A stretch of DNA of 64,000 nt from DATFKA01 sp042095835 (GCA_042095835.1 JBELML010000016.1:1-64000); one strand, 5' to 3'. Shown: positions 1 to 8,917, numbered from the stretch's first letter. Notes: generated from the sequence alone by a model not told the origin. Numbers and translations: made by a program.

Positions 1-2353
1 CTTCTGGTTCCCAACCAAAACAACTGGTCCCTTCTGGCCAATGTGATTCGGGTATGCCTATCTCTTGGAGTCCTATGCCGTCGCAGTCTTGTACGCGTTC
101 GTAGGTCGTTGTGCCTACCTCAATCTCCACCCGAGTTGTACAACCTTGGTGGCTGACCACTTCCAATGTATGTAAACCTCCTTGGTCGAGAAGAAGCTCT
201 TCTTGTTGCCTACTCGTCCCATCGGGTTTGTACCAGGTGATCATGTTTGCCCAGGTCGGGATATCTTTGATACTGAGGTAGCGATTTTCCAATGGGTGAA
301 AGACGGGATTACTCGGTAAAATTTCTAGTGCTGTGAGTTCTTCCGGCTCAAGACGATTGTTGTAGTACGCTATATCGATACAACCAGTAGTCAATTCGGT
401 GACCGTCACTTCATACAATCCTACTTCGGAGACGTAGATTTGTGGGCTGGTCTCGCCACTTGACCATTGATAGATATGTCCTTGGCCTAATGCTTCTACG
501 TAGAGTTGCACCTGGCCATTCGTACAAAAATCATCCGTATTGGCTTTGATTTGGGCATTAAGCTCAGCGGAGAGAATAGTGTGAGAGAGGACCTTGCTCT
601 GTCCTTGCTCATCGGATACCGTCACTGAATAGGTACCTGGAGCATCGACAGCAATGCAGGATGCAGTAGCTCCGGTTGACCAGATATATTGGGTAACTGT
701 ACCCGTCAATGTTTGAGTACATAAATCAACAACCGTATTCGTACAGATGAACTCGGGTCCGGTAATTATTGCATCAAGTAGGTCAGCATTTTGTTCATCT
801 TCTCGTACAACAACCGATAGTGTTTTCACACATCCTGCTCGGGTATAGACTTCCACGGTGTATAACCCTGGACCTGTAACTTCAATAGTTTGGTCTCGAC
901 CAATAATTGTACTACCATCGGGCAAAGTCCAAATGATCCCCTTGATCCAAAGTGGGATGCTGGCTAGTGTTAAAAATACAGGATCATCAGGATTGTAAAT
1001 AACATCCTCGGGGCCAAGTTGTAATAAAGAGTGATCTTCGGCTGAAAAGACAGGTGTTACACTTACTACCTCTGAGCATCCATAATTGGGTTCAGTTATA
1101 GTCACAGTGTACGTACCAATTTCATTGACCTGGATTTGTTGACTTGTTTCCCCTGTCGACCAATGATAGATTACATCAGGCAAGTTGGAATGAGCAGTCA
1201 ATTCTACCTGCTGATCATCACAAAAATTGTAAGAACTGTATACATCATATTCTGCTTGCAGAACATTCAGTTCAAAAACATCCTCCGCTTGCGATCCATA
1301 GGACCCAGTAACCGTTACGCTGTAGGTTCTTCCCTCTGTCACATTGATACAGGGAGTTGTTTCTCCATTAGACCATTGGTAGGAAGCCACATCTCCATAT
1401 ACCTGCGCACATAGCTCAGCAGATTCTCCGGAGCAAATGGTTAGTGGTCCAACAATATTTACCGTAAGAGTCTCAATATTATAGTTATCTTCTTCCTCTC
1501 CTTCACCACAACCATTCCTGATGATTTTACGCGTGAGGTGGGCATTTTGATTGGAGCAGATGTAAGGCTGCGTCGGTGAGGCTTCTGGATATGCTTCGGT
1601 AGGGCTGTCGATAAAACGGCCGTTGGCCCTTAGCTCTTCGACGAGTTCTAAAGGTTCCCAAATGACTTCGTCTCCTTCGCACAACTCGATGGGGTCTCCG
1701 ATATAGTTACAGTTATCACACACATTTTCGTCAATCATTAATAATTCCTCTGGAACTGGAAAACTCAGCAACTGTCCGCCCACATCTCCTCCCCAGCCGA
1801 CCATGTCGATGACCCGCTTCTCTGCATTTCTGATTTGTATCACATCACCCCAATTGCGCATAGGGATTAATTCGTCCCAGGTGCCGCCACTACTGTAGCT
1901 CGCCCCATTATAGCTGGGATTGGCGTGGTTGGGAATACCTTCTGCTCCTTCGATGGCATCACAATTCCAGCCACTCACATTCACCCCACCACCATTACTG
2001 AAGGTAATTTCTGTACCTGCGGGTATGTCTTTAAAGCAAGACCCCAGTCGGATGTGTCCTGGCTCATTACCTACATCTACGCTAGCCGCATTATTATCGT
2101 CAATAATCCAGCCTGATAGGTCTACCAAGCGGCTCTCATCATCTGGATAGCCCACTACTTTTATCCGAAACCATTCGCCATCTGGACTACCTCCTGGATT
2201 ATATACTGCAATAATTTTTACGATAGGGTCACCGTATTCGACAGATTCGCAAGGTTGGGCTCTACCTAAATCACCAACACCTTGGCCAATCACTTGAGAG
2301 GGTAGGACCCAACTCCAAAGAAGAATTAGTAATAGTGTGATCTTTTTCGGCAT
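1..2353 (-). CDS. Large secreted protein with lamin-tail-like domain and Ig/PKD-like repeats (partial, 3' end off window)
   Basis: Translating the minus strand from the ATG at 2353 gives an open frame that leaves the window at base 1 with no stop met in the parts translated. It starts with a Sec signal peptide (MPKKITLLLILLWSWVLP) ending near QVIGQG. Next comes a lamin-tail-like domain (about residues 25-190) with the pattern SGWIIDDN...IRLGSC...GTEITFSNGGG. After a Cys-rich linker there are at least five repeats of roughly 65-80 residues, most carrying a YQWS-x-GET...Y-x-V-T-V core (bases about 1364, 1153, 680 and 461, with a diverged unit near 930). Such adhesin-like proteins in Bacteroidota are normally cell-surface or secreted by T9SS, and the C-terminal sorting domain would lie outside the window. 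Function is unknown; the substrate or partner cannot be read from sequence. Confidence 0.85.
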   Translation of the reverse strand, partial: MPKKITLLLILLWSWVLPSQVIGQGVGDLGRAQPCESVEYGDPIVKIIAVYNPGGSPDGEWFRIKVVGYPDDESRLVDLSGWIIDDNNAASVDVGNEPGHIRLGSCFKDIPAGTEITFSNGGGVNVSGWNCDAIEGAEGIPNHANPSYNGASYSSGGTWDELIPMRNWGDVIQIRNAEKRVIDMVGWGGDVGGQLLSFPVPEELLMIDENVCDNCNYIGDPIELCEGDEVIWEPLELVEELRANGRFIDSPTEAYPEASPTQPYICSNQNAHLTRKIIRNGCGEGEEEDNYNIETLTVNIVGPLTICSGESAELCAQVYGDVASYQWSNGETTPCINVTEGRTYSVTVTGSYGSQAEDVFELNVLQAEYDVYSSYNFCDDQQVELTAHSNLPDVIYHWSTGETSQQIQVNEIGTYTVTITEPNYGCSEVVSVTPVFSAEDHSLLQLGPEDVIYNPDDPVFLTLASIPLWIKGIIWTLPDGSTIIGRDQTIEVTGPGLYTVEVYTRAGCVKTLSVVVREDEQNADLLDAIITGPEFICTNTVVDLCTQTLTGTVTQYIWSTGATASCIAVDAPGTYSVTVSDEQGQSKVLSHTILSAELNAQIKANTDDFCTNGQVQLYVEALGQGHIYQWSSGETSPQIYVSEVGLYEVTVTELTTGCIDIAYYNNRLEPEELTALEILPSNPVFHPLENRYLSIKDIPTWANMITWYKPDGTSRQQEELLLDQGGLHTLEVVSHQGCTTRVEIEVGTTTYERVQDCDGIGLQEIGIPESHWPEGTSCFGWEPE

Positions 2354-2525
2354 TGCAGTGATCTTAAAATGAGGAATGGGAGAAAAAACTGGCCCTTATC
2401 ACAATCATAGTATTGCACATACTAAAATACTTCGCTTGCGGACCCGATGCGTCCATTGTGTATAAGGTGCCAGCTTTATTTTTTCGAATGAGCCAATGAA
2501 TGAATGGCTCCATTAATTTTTATCT

Positions 2526-3299
2526 TTATATTTCTACTAGTACTAGCTTGTTGCCTACCGTCACAGATGGCTGATCGAAAGAGGTCACGCCGAGTTGTTC
2601 TTTGAGGTAGTTCGTGAGTTCTAGTTTGGTTTTATTTCTTGTTTTTTGTTGGATATCACCGTAGATACACCCTCCGAGGAAGCTCGCAAATTGGAGTAAG
2701 TCATCTCCGAAGCGGACATCTTTAGCATCCAAAACATAGCTGGTTTCATCGGTAAAATTCTTCTTGAACTTGGCTGATGGGCCGTAAGGCGATTGGCTTT
2801 TTACAATGATCTTATTGATGTTTAAGCCGGTGGCATTAACCATTTTCTTTACCAATCTTACTTTGGCCCGGCGGATTTGTTTTTTAGATTGATTGACTTT
2901 ACCCTCTTCTGCCATATCCGAAGGATCAGTTTGTTTTTGGTAATAGGCAATAAAACCAATACGTTTATTGCTTGCAAAATAGTCGATACAGGCTTTCGCA
3001 AAGTCTACTTTGTAGCGATCTCCATCTTTGTAATTCAATCTAGAACGATAGCTGTAAGTCTCTCTGAATTGTTGGAATTTCTTTTCGTGTACCGCTCCTT
3101 GATTTTTAGTGATCAGCATGCCCATCAAAAACAATCCGCCCTTGAGCATGTGGCCACTTTCTGTAACATAAGCACTAAGGCCAGCTGCTGGTATTTCTTC
3201 CTTTGTTTCTGATCGAGCAACAGTAGGTAGAAATAAAGTGCCGATGGTTGCAGCACCTGCTCCCAAAAATTGTCTCCTTTGAATTTGTTGTTTCTCCAT
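2526..3299 (-). CDS. Tat-signal protein, possibly DUF3800-like (uncertain)
   Basis: A 257-residue protein if begun at the ATG at 3299. The longer frame to 3335 adds 12 residues ahead of the signal peptide and is unlikely. The N-terminus has a clear twin-arginine signal (RRQFLGAGAATIGTLFLP, then AR-S), so export by Tat is predicted. The body carries a motif near the start (AYVTESGHMLKGGLFLMG), a central K-x-D-x-A-x-ACIDYFASN-x-RIGFIAYYQ segment, and a late FGDDLLQFASFLGGCIYGD segment. That arrangement recalls the DUF3800 (RNase H-like) family, but an exported DUF3800 protein would be odd, so this assignment is tentative. It is flanked by a lone HTH gene on the same strand, 154 bp upstream. The gene is real by length, start and signal peptide; the function is not known. 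Confidence 0.7.
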   Translation of the reverse strand: MEKQQIQRRQFLGAGAATIGTLFLPTVARSETKEEIPAAGLSAYVTESGHMLKGGLFLMGMLITKNQGAVHEKKFQQFRETYSYRSRLNYKDGDRYKVDFAKACIDYFASNKRIGFIAYYQKQTDPSDMAEEGKVNQSKKQIRRAKVRLVKKMVNATGLNINKIIVKSQSPYGPSAKFKKNFTDETSYVLDAKDVRFGDDLLQFASFLGGCIYGDIQQKTRNKTKLELTNYLKEQLGVTSFDQPSVTVGNKLVLVEI

Positions 3300-3453
3300 T
3301 ACTGTTGATTGATTACATGACAAACATACAGGCATCCAGTGCCAAAATTTGGCACTTTACATTTTTTTGAAAAAAAATCGGGAATAGACAAGATTTAGTC
3401 TATTCCCGGTGGAGAGAAATGGATGGACTAAAGAGTCCTTAAAATATCAGACG

Positions 3454-3660
3454 CTAACCTTCTTCTAAATAATAGTAGCGCTGTTTGTATCCACAATAAG
3501 CAATTGGGGCACCAAACATTTTTAAATATTCTATTAATCGGAAAACGGTGCGGCGAGATACTTCCAATTTTGTAGCGAGTTGATCAGGAGTACCTGTTGC
3601 TTTGCGACGGATAAGATCATCTAAGCGACGGAGTTGTTTTAATTTTTCGTCTAGTTGCAT
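3454..3660 (-). CDS. Small HTH_11-type transcriptional regulator
   Basis: A 68-residue protein made almost entirely of a winged helix-turn-helix: LKRLDDLI-type helix, then TPDQLATKLEVSRRTVFRLIEYLK as the recognition region, ending in a wing (YCGYKQRYYYLEEG). This is the N-terminal DNA-binding module found in DeoR/WYL-type regulators, here without any ligand-binding or WYL domain. The stop follows the wing directly, so it is either a naturally minimal regulator or a remnant of a longer one. It is transcribed toward the Tat-signal gene at 2526-3299 and could regulate it, but nothing in the sequence proves this. Confidence 0.7.
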   Translation of the reverse strand: MQLDEKLKQLRRLDDLIRRKATGTPDQLATKLEVSRRTVFRLIEYLKMFGAPIAYCGYKQRYYYLEEG

Positions 3661-3875
3661 TTAAACTAAGGTTACACAGTACATCCATAATGCCAAACAT
3701 TAAAGATAAAGGAGTTTCCAAAAGGGGCATTAGCACAACAGCGTACTGAGGATAAGGGAATAAATATGTCAGCAATAATTATAATGATAAATATTGGTGT
3801 TTAATAGTCAATAGGGGTGTCTTTTAGTATGAATGGTTGAATTTGCTTAGAAAGCGGCGCTTTAGATATATACTA

Positions 3876-4217
3876 ATGAAAATAAAACGAGGTACACTAT
3901 TAAAAATATCAGGGATTCTTCTATTTGGGTGCGCGTACATTCCAAACCTTAACAGAAGATTCATTGCTAGTGATAGGGATTTAGCAAAAAGAAATTGTTA
4001 TGTCTGCCATGCACCTGGAATTAGATATGAAGGTATCATTTCTATGAGAGAGATGCTGGAAGAAAAATCCAATGGGAAAATATTATATGCTAACCTACTA
4101 GAAGAGTTTGGCCAAAAATCGAAGAAGCGAAGTCTTTATCATCAAGAGGTAAGAAAGTTATCACCCAAGGAAATCGAGGCGCTTGTGATTTTTATTAAAA
4201 AGCTAAACTATCTGTGA
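3876..4217 (+). CDS. Small membrane-anchored CxxCH (cytochrome c-like) protein
   Basis: I start it at the ATG at 3876 (113 residues, MKIKRGTLLKISGILLFGC). A TTG 39 bases upstream would add a basic stretch before the signal sequence. The hydrophobic N-terminus ends in LLFGC, which may be a lipobox. The next part holds NCYVCHAPG, a CxxCH haem-binding motif, and the C-terminus ends LSPKEIEALVIFIKKL, the last helix typical of small class I cytochromes c. The expected distal methionine is not obvious. A periplasmic, membrane-tethered mono-haem protein is likely. It stands alone between divergent accessory genes with no redox partner beside it. Confidence 0.6.
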   Translation: MKIKRGTLLKISGILLFGCAYIPNLNRRFIASDRDLAKRNCYVCHAPGIRYEGIISMREMLEEKSNGKILYANLLEEFGQKSKKRSLYHQEVRKLSPKEIEALVIFIKKLNYL

Positions 4218-4304
4218 TGAGAACTGGATTAAAAACTAAACTTCACAAACACGTCTCCTACCAATTCACCTAACCTATCTTTATTTAAATGCAAAAAAGA
4301 ACCA

Positions 4305-4331
4305 TTGTTTCGTTTATTTCGTTTATATTTG
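4305..4331 (+). promoter_or_regulatory. Bacteroidota-type promoter with internal direct repeats, ahead of the HTH-Fic pair
   Basis: A TTG at 4305-4307 and TATATTTG (TAnnTTTG consensus) at 4324-4331 lie about 20 bases before the antitoxin-like start codon. The spacer contains two copies of TTTCGTTTA (4308-4325). These are a candidate operator for repression by the downstream HTH protein, which is inference. Confidence 0.45.
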
Positions 4332-4350
4332 AAAATATAATAAACTGACT

Positions 4351-4803
4351 ATGGAATTTCAAACGCTTGAAAAGCCTACCAAGGAGGAACAAAGAGTCGC
4401 TATGGAGTCTTTTCGGGTACTTGCTTCAACGCTTGAAGAGGTGCACGATGCCAACCCAGAAATTGAAATTGAAGAAACAAGTGAACGAATTAAAATCCCA
4501 TTAAAAGCACTCAAGCTATTGGCACAAATACTCGAAGCAACCGCCGAAGGTAAATCCATTTCTATAGTTCCTTTAGCAGCAGAAATGACCACACAGGCAG
4601 CAGCTGATCTGATTGGTTGTTCAAGACCACATTTTGTTAAACTGCTAGAAGAAGGTGCTATTCCATACACTAAAGTAGGTAAGCATCGCCGTGTGAAGGT
4701 AGAAGATGTTATGTCCTACAAAAAGGCGATGAAAGAAAAGCAGGAGCGCCTGTTGATAGAAATGATGCAAGCTGACGAAGAAGCAGGTCTTTATGATTCA
4801 TAG
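4351..4803 (+). CDS. Excisionase-family HTH antitoxin-like protein
   Basis: A 150-residue protein. The first 80 residues are acidic and helical. Residues about 86-135 form an excisionase/MerR-like HTH: TTQAAADLIGCSRPHFVKLL, then EEGAIPYTKVGKHRRVKVEDV. This architecture is standard for antitoxins that repress their own operon and usually precede a PIN-domain toxin. Here the next gene, 113 bases downstream on the same strand, encodes a Fic protein instead. The intergenic gap holds repeated TTGTGC motifs that look like binding sites. An antitoxin or repressor role is inferred from the domain layout and location. Confidence 0.75.
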   Translation: MEFQTLEKPTKEEQRVAMESFRVLASTLEEVHDANPEIEIEETSERIKIPLKALKLLAQILEATAEGKSISIVPLAAEMTTQAAADLIGCSRPHFVKLLEEGAIPYTKVGKHRRVKVEDVMSYKKAMKEKQERLLIEMMQADEEAGLYDS

Positions 4804-4813
4804 TATCCCATTT

Positions 4814-4901
4814 TTGTGCATAAAACCATGACATGCACATTTTTTTCATATTTATTGTGCACGAAACTCAGACGCATACAATTTTATGCATATTATTGTG
4901 C
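4814..4901 (+). promoter_or_regulatory. Degenerate 41-bp tandem repeat with three phased TTGTGC motifs
   Basis: TTGTGC occurs at 4814, 4855 and 4896, exactly 41 bp apart, or about four helical turns. The two full units (4814-4854, 4855-4895) remain partly similar throughout, each ending in a CATATT-A segment, and also contain TGCA-type half-sites. The array lies in the 113-bp gap between the HTH gene and the Fic gene, just before the Fic ATG. It is a plausible cooperative operator for the HTH protein. Confidence 0.5.
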
Positions 4902-4916
4902 CTGTAATTAAAGATT

Positions 4917-5996
4917 ATGCCAGAAAAACAATACCAAGTTACATCACTCCCTACCGAAAGAGACTTCTATAAGAAAAGTATTGTTACCCAACTCATAAAA
5001 GCTTCACGAGCGCTAGCAGAATTAAAAGGCGAAGCGAAAACCATTCCTAATGAACACATCCTATTAAGTACACTTGGCTTACAGGAGGCAAAAGATAGTT
5101 CTGCAGTAGAAAACATCATTACTACCAATGATGAGTTGTTCAGAGCTGAAATAGATGCAAACTATTCAAATCCTGCAACTAAAGAAGTACAAAATTATGT
5201 AGAAGCACTTCTTAACGGATATGAGGAAGTAAAAAAACATGGTCTTTTAACTAATCGTACGATTCTAGTTATACAAAAGGCATTAGAAAAAAATAATGCT
5301 GGATTCAGAAAGCTGCCAGGAACTAGCCTGAAAAATCAACTTGGACAGACCATTTACGAACCTCCCCAAGATCCTCAGCAGATCATCGACCTAATGTCCA
5401 ATCTTGAAAAATATATTAATGGTTCTTTAGATGAGGACTTAGATCCTCTAATCAAAATGGCAATCATTCACTTTCAATTTGAAAGTATCCATCCTTTTTA
5501 TGATGGCAACGGAAGAACAGGGCGTATTATTAACATACTCTACTTAGTCAAAGAAGGGCTGCTAGACATCCCTGTTTTATACTTGAGTCAATATATTATA
5601 CAAACCAAGAGCGAATATTATCGACTATTACAAGGTGTGCGAGAAGAAGACCTCTGGGAAGAATGGATACTATATATGCTACAGGGAGTGGAGTTAACGG
5701 CTTACCGTTCAGTAGCCCTCATTAAAGAAATGCGGCAATTAATGCAACACTATAAAGATATTATTAAAACACAGACTAATTTTTACCGAAAGGAGCTACT
5801 AGAGAATCTCTTTCAACACCCCTATACTAAAATTACATTCATTGAGCAGGTCTTAGGGGTACATCGAAATACAGCAGCCACCTATCTCAATCAACTGGTA
5901 AAATTAGAACTGCTAGAAAAAATTAAGCTGGGCAAAAGCAATTATTACGTTAATAAAGCCTTATTCAATTTACTCAAACAAGGTTTTGATGCCTAA
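4917..5996 (+). CDS. Fic-domain AMP-transferase (class II, N-terminal autoinhibitory motif)
   Basis: A 359-residue protein. The Fic core motif HPFYDGNGRTGR is complete at residues 192-203, so it should transfer AMP (or another nucleotide) from ATP to protein hydroxyls. An N-terminal inhibitory motif, S61-x-x-x-E65-N66 within SSAVEN, fits the (S/T)xxxE(G/N) helix that blocks ATP binding in class II Fic proteins. The flap before the core reads GTSLKNQLGQTIYEPP. Residues about 290-359 form a winged helix (ITFIEQVLGVHRNTAATYLNQLV). The intact inhibitory helix suggests self-regulation rather than dependence on a separate antitoxin, which makes pairing with the upstream HTH gene interesting. The target is unknown. 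Confidence 0.92.
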   Translation: MPEKQYQVTSLPTERDFYKKSIVTQLIKASRALAELKGEAKTIPNEHILLSTLGLQEAKDSSAVENIITTNDELFRAEIDANYSNPATKEVQNYVEALLNGYEEVKKHGLLTNRTILVIQKALEKNNAGFRKLPGTSLKNQLGQTIYEPPQDPQQIIDLMSNLEKYINGSLDEDLDPLIKMAIIHFQFESIHPFYDGNGRTGRIINILYLVKEGLLDIPVLYLSQYIIQTKSEYYRLLQGVREEDLWEEWILYMLQGVELTAYRSVALIKEMRQLMQHYKDIIKTQTNFYRKELLENLFQHPYTKITFIEQVLGVHRNTAATYLNQLVKLELLEKIKLGKSNYYVNKALFNLLKQGFDA

Positions 5997-6109
5997 AAGA
6001 CTTCATTCCGTTCTCACATTTTTCTCACAAGAAACATTTACCTCTACAAATCCTTAATAACCAACAATTTATATTTCAGATTCTATTCCAGGTGGGACCA
6101 CCAAACGTC

Positions 6110-6147
6110 AAACAGTTATTTCCTTGATTGGAAGTAGCTGTTTTTTT
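6110..6147 (+). terminator. Rho-independent terminator after the Fic gene
   Basis: AAACAGTTATTTCC pairs with GGAAGTAGCTGTTT across a 5-6 base loop (two G-U pairs), followed by a run of seven T. It lies 113 bases after the Fic stop codon. Confidence 0.75.
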
Positions 6148-6250
6148 ATGGCATAAACATTCCTGGGCGAGAAGTCTATCCCATCGACTAAAGGCCAGTG
6201 TTGATGGAGCTAGGTACTAATTGGTATGATGCAGGCTGGCGATTGAAGAA

Positions 6251-7363
6251 TCACGCCTCCAATAAACTTTCCCAAGCTAGAATACCACCTGCAAGATTAT
6301 ATAAATTCTCGAATCCATATTCTGATTGTAACAAGCGAATTGCTTGTACACTCCTGGCTCCACTTTTACAGTGGATTAGTACCTTTTGATCTCTTGGTAT
6401 GGTAGCAATTTGGTCTTTTAGCTTTCCTAAAGGTATTAAGGTGCCGCCCATGTCATGCGACTCGTATTCGTGCGGCTCGCGTACATCGAGTAGAAAGTGC
6501 TCGACTCTATTCTCCAACCAGGATTGATACTGCTCCACATTGATATCGCGATAATCTTTCTCTGGGAGGGCGCAGTACGTTGCTAAAGCTGCTAGGCTTT
6601 CAATTTTCAGGTCTGGATTTTTCGGAATTTTTAGTACTCGGGTCGTAAAACTGGCTGCATCAAATAAAAATAACCGCCCCGCTAAAGCCTCCCCCACGCC
6701 AGCGGCCACTTTGATGACTTCGTTGGCCTGAAGGCTACCTATGATACCTGGCAGCACGCCCAATACACCACCCTCGGCACAGTTGGGTACCGCATCGGGG
6801 TCTGGTGGTTCGGGGAATAGATCTCGATAATTGACGCCTCGTTTTCCATCCGAATACGCATAATTAAATACAGCCACCTGCCCTTCAAACCTAAAAATAC
6901 TGGCGTAGACGTTGATTTTCCCTCCCAAAACACAGGCATCGTTCACCAAATAGCGGGTGGGGAAATTATCGGTACCATCTGCTACAATATCATAGGGCTC
7001 TATGATAGACATGACATTATCAATATTCAGGCGCGTTTGGTAGGTTGTAATCTCAAGATGAGGATTGAGTGCAAGCATCCGCTGTTTCGCAATGGCTACT
7101 TTGGGCTTGCCAATATCATCGACAGTATATAATACTTGTCTTTGCAAATTCGAGAGATCGACTACATCGTCATCAATAATACCGATGTGCCCTACTCCAG
7201 CCGCGGCGAGGTATAAGAGCATAGGACTCCCCAAACCTCCAGCACCAACTACCAGTACTTTGGCTTGCTTGAGTTTTTCCTGTCCCTTTTGCCCAAATTC
7301 AGGTAGTACACAATGTCGCGCATAACGCCTTTTCTCTGCCTTACTTAAAATTTCCTGCATCAT
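6251..7363 (-). CDS. moeB: Molybdopterin-synthase adenylyltransferase with C-terminal rhodanese domain
   Basis: A 370-residue, two-domain protein. Residues about 10-240 are the ThiF/MoeB/HesA E1-like domain: ATP-binding VVGAGGLGSPMLLYLAAAGVG, the D-x-D-x-VDLSNLQRQ motif, and NCAEGGVLGVLPGIIGSLQANEVIK carrying the likely acceptor cysteine. Residues about 270-370 are a rhodanese domain with active-site loop HCKSGARS. It should adenylate the C-terminal Gly of a MoaD- or ThiS-like sulphur carrier and hand over sulphur through the rhodanese cysteine. The CxxC zinc pairs of E. coli MoeB are not visible. A molybdate ABC transporter elsewhere in the window (62-64 kb) favours a molybdenum-cofactor role, though thiamine sulphur transfer is possible. 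It lies 15 bp after the BNR gene, so the two probably share a transcript. Confidence 0.88.
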   Translation of the reverse strand: MMQEILSKAEKRRYARHCVLPEFGQKGQEKLKQAKVLVVGAGGLGSPMLLYLAAAGVGHIGIIDDDVVDLSNLQRQVLYTVDDIGKPKVAIAKQRMLALNPHLEITTYQTRLNIDNVMSIIEPYDIVADGTDNFPTRYLVNDACVLGGKINVYASIFRFEGQVAVFNYAYSDGKRGVNYRDLFPEPPDPDAVPNCAEGGVLGVLPGIIGSLQANEVIKVAAGVGEALAGRLFLFDAASFTTRVLKIPKNPDLKIESLAALATYCALPEKDYRDINVEQYQSWLENRVEHFLLDVREPHEYESHDMGGTLIPLGKLKDQIATIPRDQKVLIHCKSGARSVQAIRLLQSEYGFENLYNLAGGILAWESLLEA

Positions 7364-7378
7364 TTTTTGGAGCGTTTT

Positions 7379-8446
7379 CTACATGATAATAAGGTTATCT
7401 ATTCGAGAAAGGTTGCTATGGATATGTTGCCATTCCTGCCCATCGTTCTCTGATATATACAGATTCCCGTTATTAGTTCCAAATGCCAATAAACCGTCTT
7501 TGTACTGCAAAGCATGTCGAAAAACAATATCAAAACTATTTTGCTGGGGTAGGCCCGTCCTTTGAGCTTTCCAAGTTCTCCCGCCATCTTGGGTATAGCT
7601 CACGACCAAGGCCAAGTCTTTGGCTACCCGCATTTCATCACTTATAGCAGGAATCACCCAGGCCCTTAGTGGCTCATCTCGATCAATGGCTAGACCAAAT
7701 CCATAATTAGCCAAACCTTGCTCATCAGAGATATTATCCCAAGATGCTGCACCGTCCGTCGTCCGAAAAACTCCGCAGTGGTTTTGCTGCCAAAGTACTT
7801 TGGTATCTTTATGCGTTTGCAATAACAAATGTGGGTCGTGGCCTAGCTCCGCCCTTGGGTTGGGCAGATAGGCTGCAATTAGGCCCTGATTTTTAGGCAC
7901 CCAACTTTCTCCACCATCTTTAGACTCAAAGACGCCGGCACAGCTTACCGCGATATAGAGATGGTTGCTATCTACAGGATCTACAACGATAGAATGCAAA
8001 AAAGGTAAATCTCTACCTGCCCCAAACCACTGCATCACATTGGTCCGCGATGGATGCTCCCATAAACCTTTCACCAATTCAAAGTGGTCGCCATTGTCCT
8101 TGGAGTGAAATAAAGCTCCAGGTTCGGTCCCTAACCAGAGTTCGCCTGGTCGGTCATTCCCGGCATGCTGCATACACCACAGTTTTCTCAGTACTACTGC
8201 TTCTCCATTTTCTTTTGGATATTGGGGTACGGCGAGTTCATCCCAGCTTTTCCCCTGATTGGTAGAGCGGTGGAGCTTTGGACCCCAATGCCGATGAGCT
8301 AATCCGGCCCACCACGTATCGCTTCGCTCATCTACATAAACGAAAGCAATAGGAAATCCAAGAAAGTGAATGGATTGAATCTGCCATCCAGCATCTTTTT
8401 CAAAAACCACCAAGCCTTTTGAGGTCCCCACGAGAATTTGCTTCAT
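7379..8446 (-). CDS. BNR/Asp-box beta-propeller protein
   Basis: A 355-residue protein with no signal peptide. It has six Asp-box-type motifs (S/T-x-D-x-G-x-x-W): STNQGKSW, SKDNGDHF, SKDGGESW, TTDGAASW, TQDGGRTW and SENDGQEW. These define a sialidase-like or VPS10-like propeller. The catalytic arginine triad of true sialidases is not evident, so hydrolase annotations of this family should be treated with caution. It is likely cytoplasmic. It is cotranscribed with moeB downstream (15 bp). I recall such propellers beside Moco genes in other genomes but could not check; the role is unknown. Confidence 0.8.
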   Translation of the reverse strand: MKQILVGTSKGLVVFEKDAGWQIQSIHFLGFPIAFVYVDERSDTWWAGLAHRHWGPKLHRSTNQGKSWDELAVPQYPKENGEAVVLRKLWCMQHAGNDRPGELWLGTEPGALFHSKDNGDHFELVKGLWEHPSRTNVMQWFGAGRDLPFLHSIVVDPVDSNHLYIAVSCAGVFESKDGGESWVPKNQGLIAAYLPNPRAELGHDPHLLLQTHKDTKVLWQQNHCGVFRTTDGAASWDNISDEQGLANYGFGLAIDRDEPLRAWVIPAISDEMRVAKDLALVVSYTQDGGRTWKAQRTGLPQQNSFDIVFRHALQYKDGLLAFGTNNGNLYISENDGQEWQHIHSNLSRIDNLIIM

Positions 8447-8599
8447 AAGCTTTATTCGTATTATTATCTGGACTGTACTTAGCTGGTAAAACCCATAAAT
8501 TAGCCCTGATTAGGAAAAGAAAACGCAGAACAATTTAGTTCAGGTTTTAAACTAAAAATTATGCTGTCCGCTCTTCAGGAACGGGAGACCTTATCGGAA

Positions 8600-8880
8600 T
8601 CACAAGATAACAAAACAGATTAGCCTCTCTACCTTTACATAATTATAGAACCTAACACCTAATTCTCGCATCATTCCTATTGTATCTGTAAAAGGAATAG
8701 GTAGAGGCTCTGTGGGAGGGCTATCTAGAAATAGGTAACCAAATGGAACATGTACCTGCTTGGAGAATTTCTCCAACTGTTTTACCGTAGGCTGTTTTTC
8801 TTTTTCTACAGAAATAGCCCTCGACCAGTTGGATCTAGCATCCCAAAGAACGGTATCAGAGTTTAGTAGAAAATAGTATT
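8600..8880 (-). pseudogene. Fragment of an XRE/ImmA-IrrE-type regulator gene
   Basis: The minus strand from about 8880 to the TGA at 8600 reads through a segment without a start codon. It matches the N-terminal region of ImmA/IrrE metallopeptidase regulators: KQPTVKQLEKFSKQVHVP, then FGYLFLDSPPTEPLPIPF. The HTH that normally precedes this is mostly deleted; only NSDTVLWDAR and ISVEKEK-like pieces remain. The peptidase domain with its HExxH motif is absent. It is therefore a remnant. The surrounding 8447-8917 stretch holds nothing else I recognise. Confidence 0.65.
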
Positions 8881-8917
8881 TGATCCTACAGCTTATGCGT
8901 CTTATGGAAGGCTTTTC

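Noticed and set aside
6195..6255. RHS-like trace (ELGTNWYDAGWRL) after the Fic gene
   Set aside because: Only about a dozen residues resemble the RHS core motif, and the context gives no further match.
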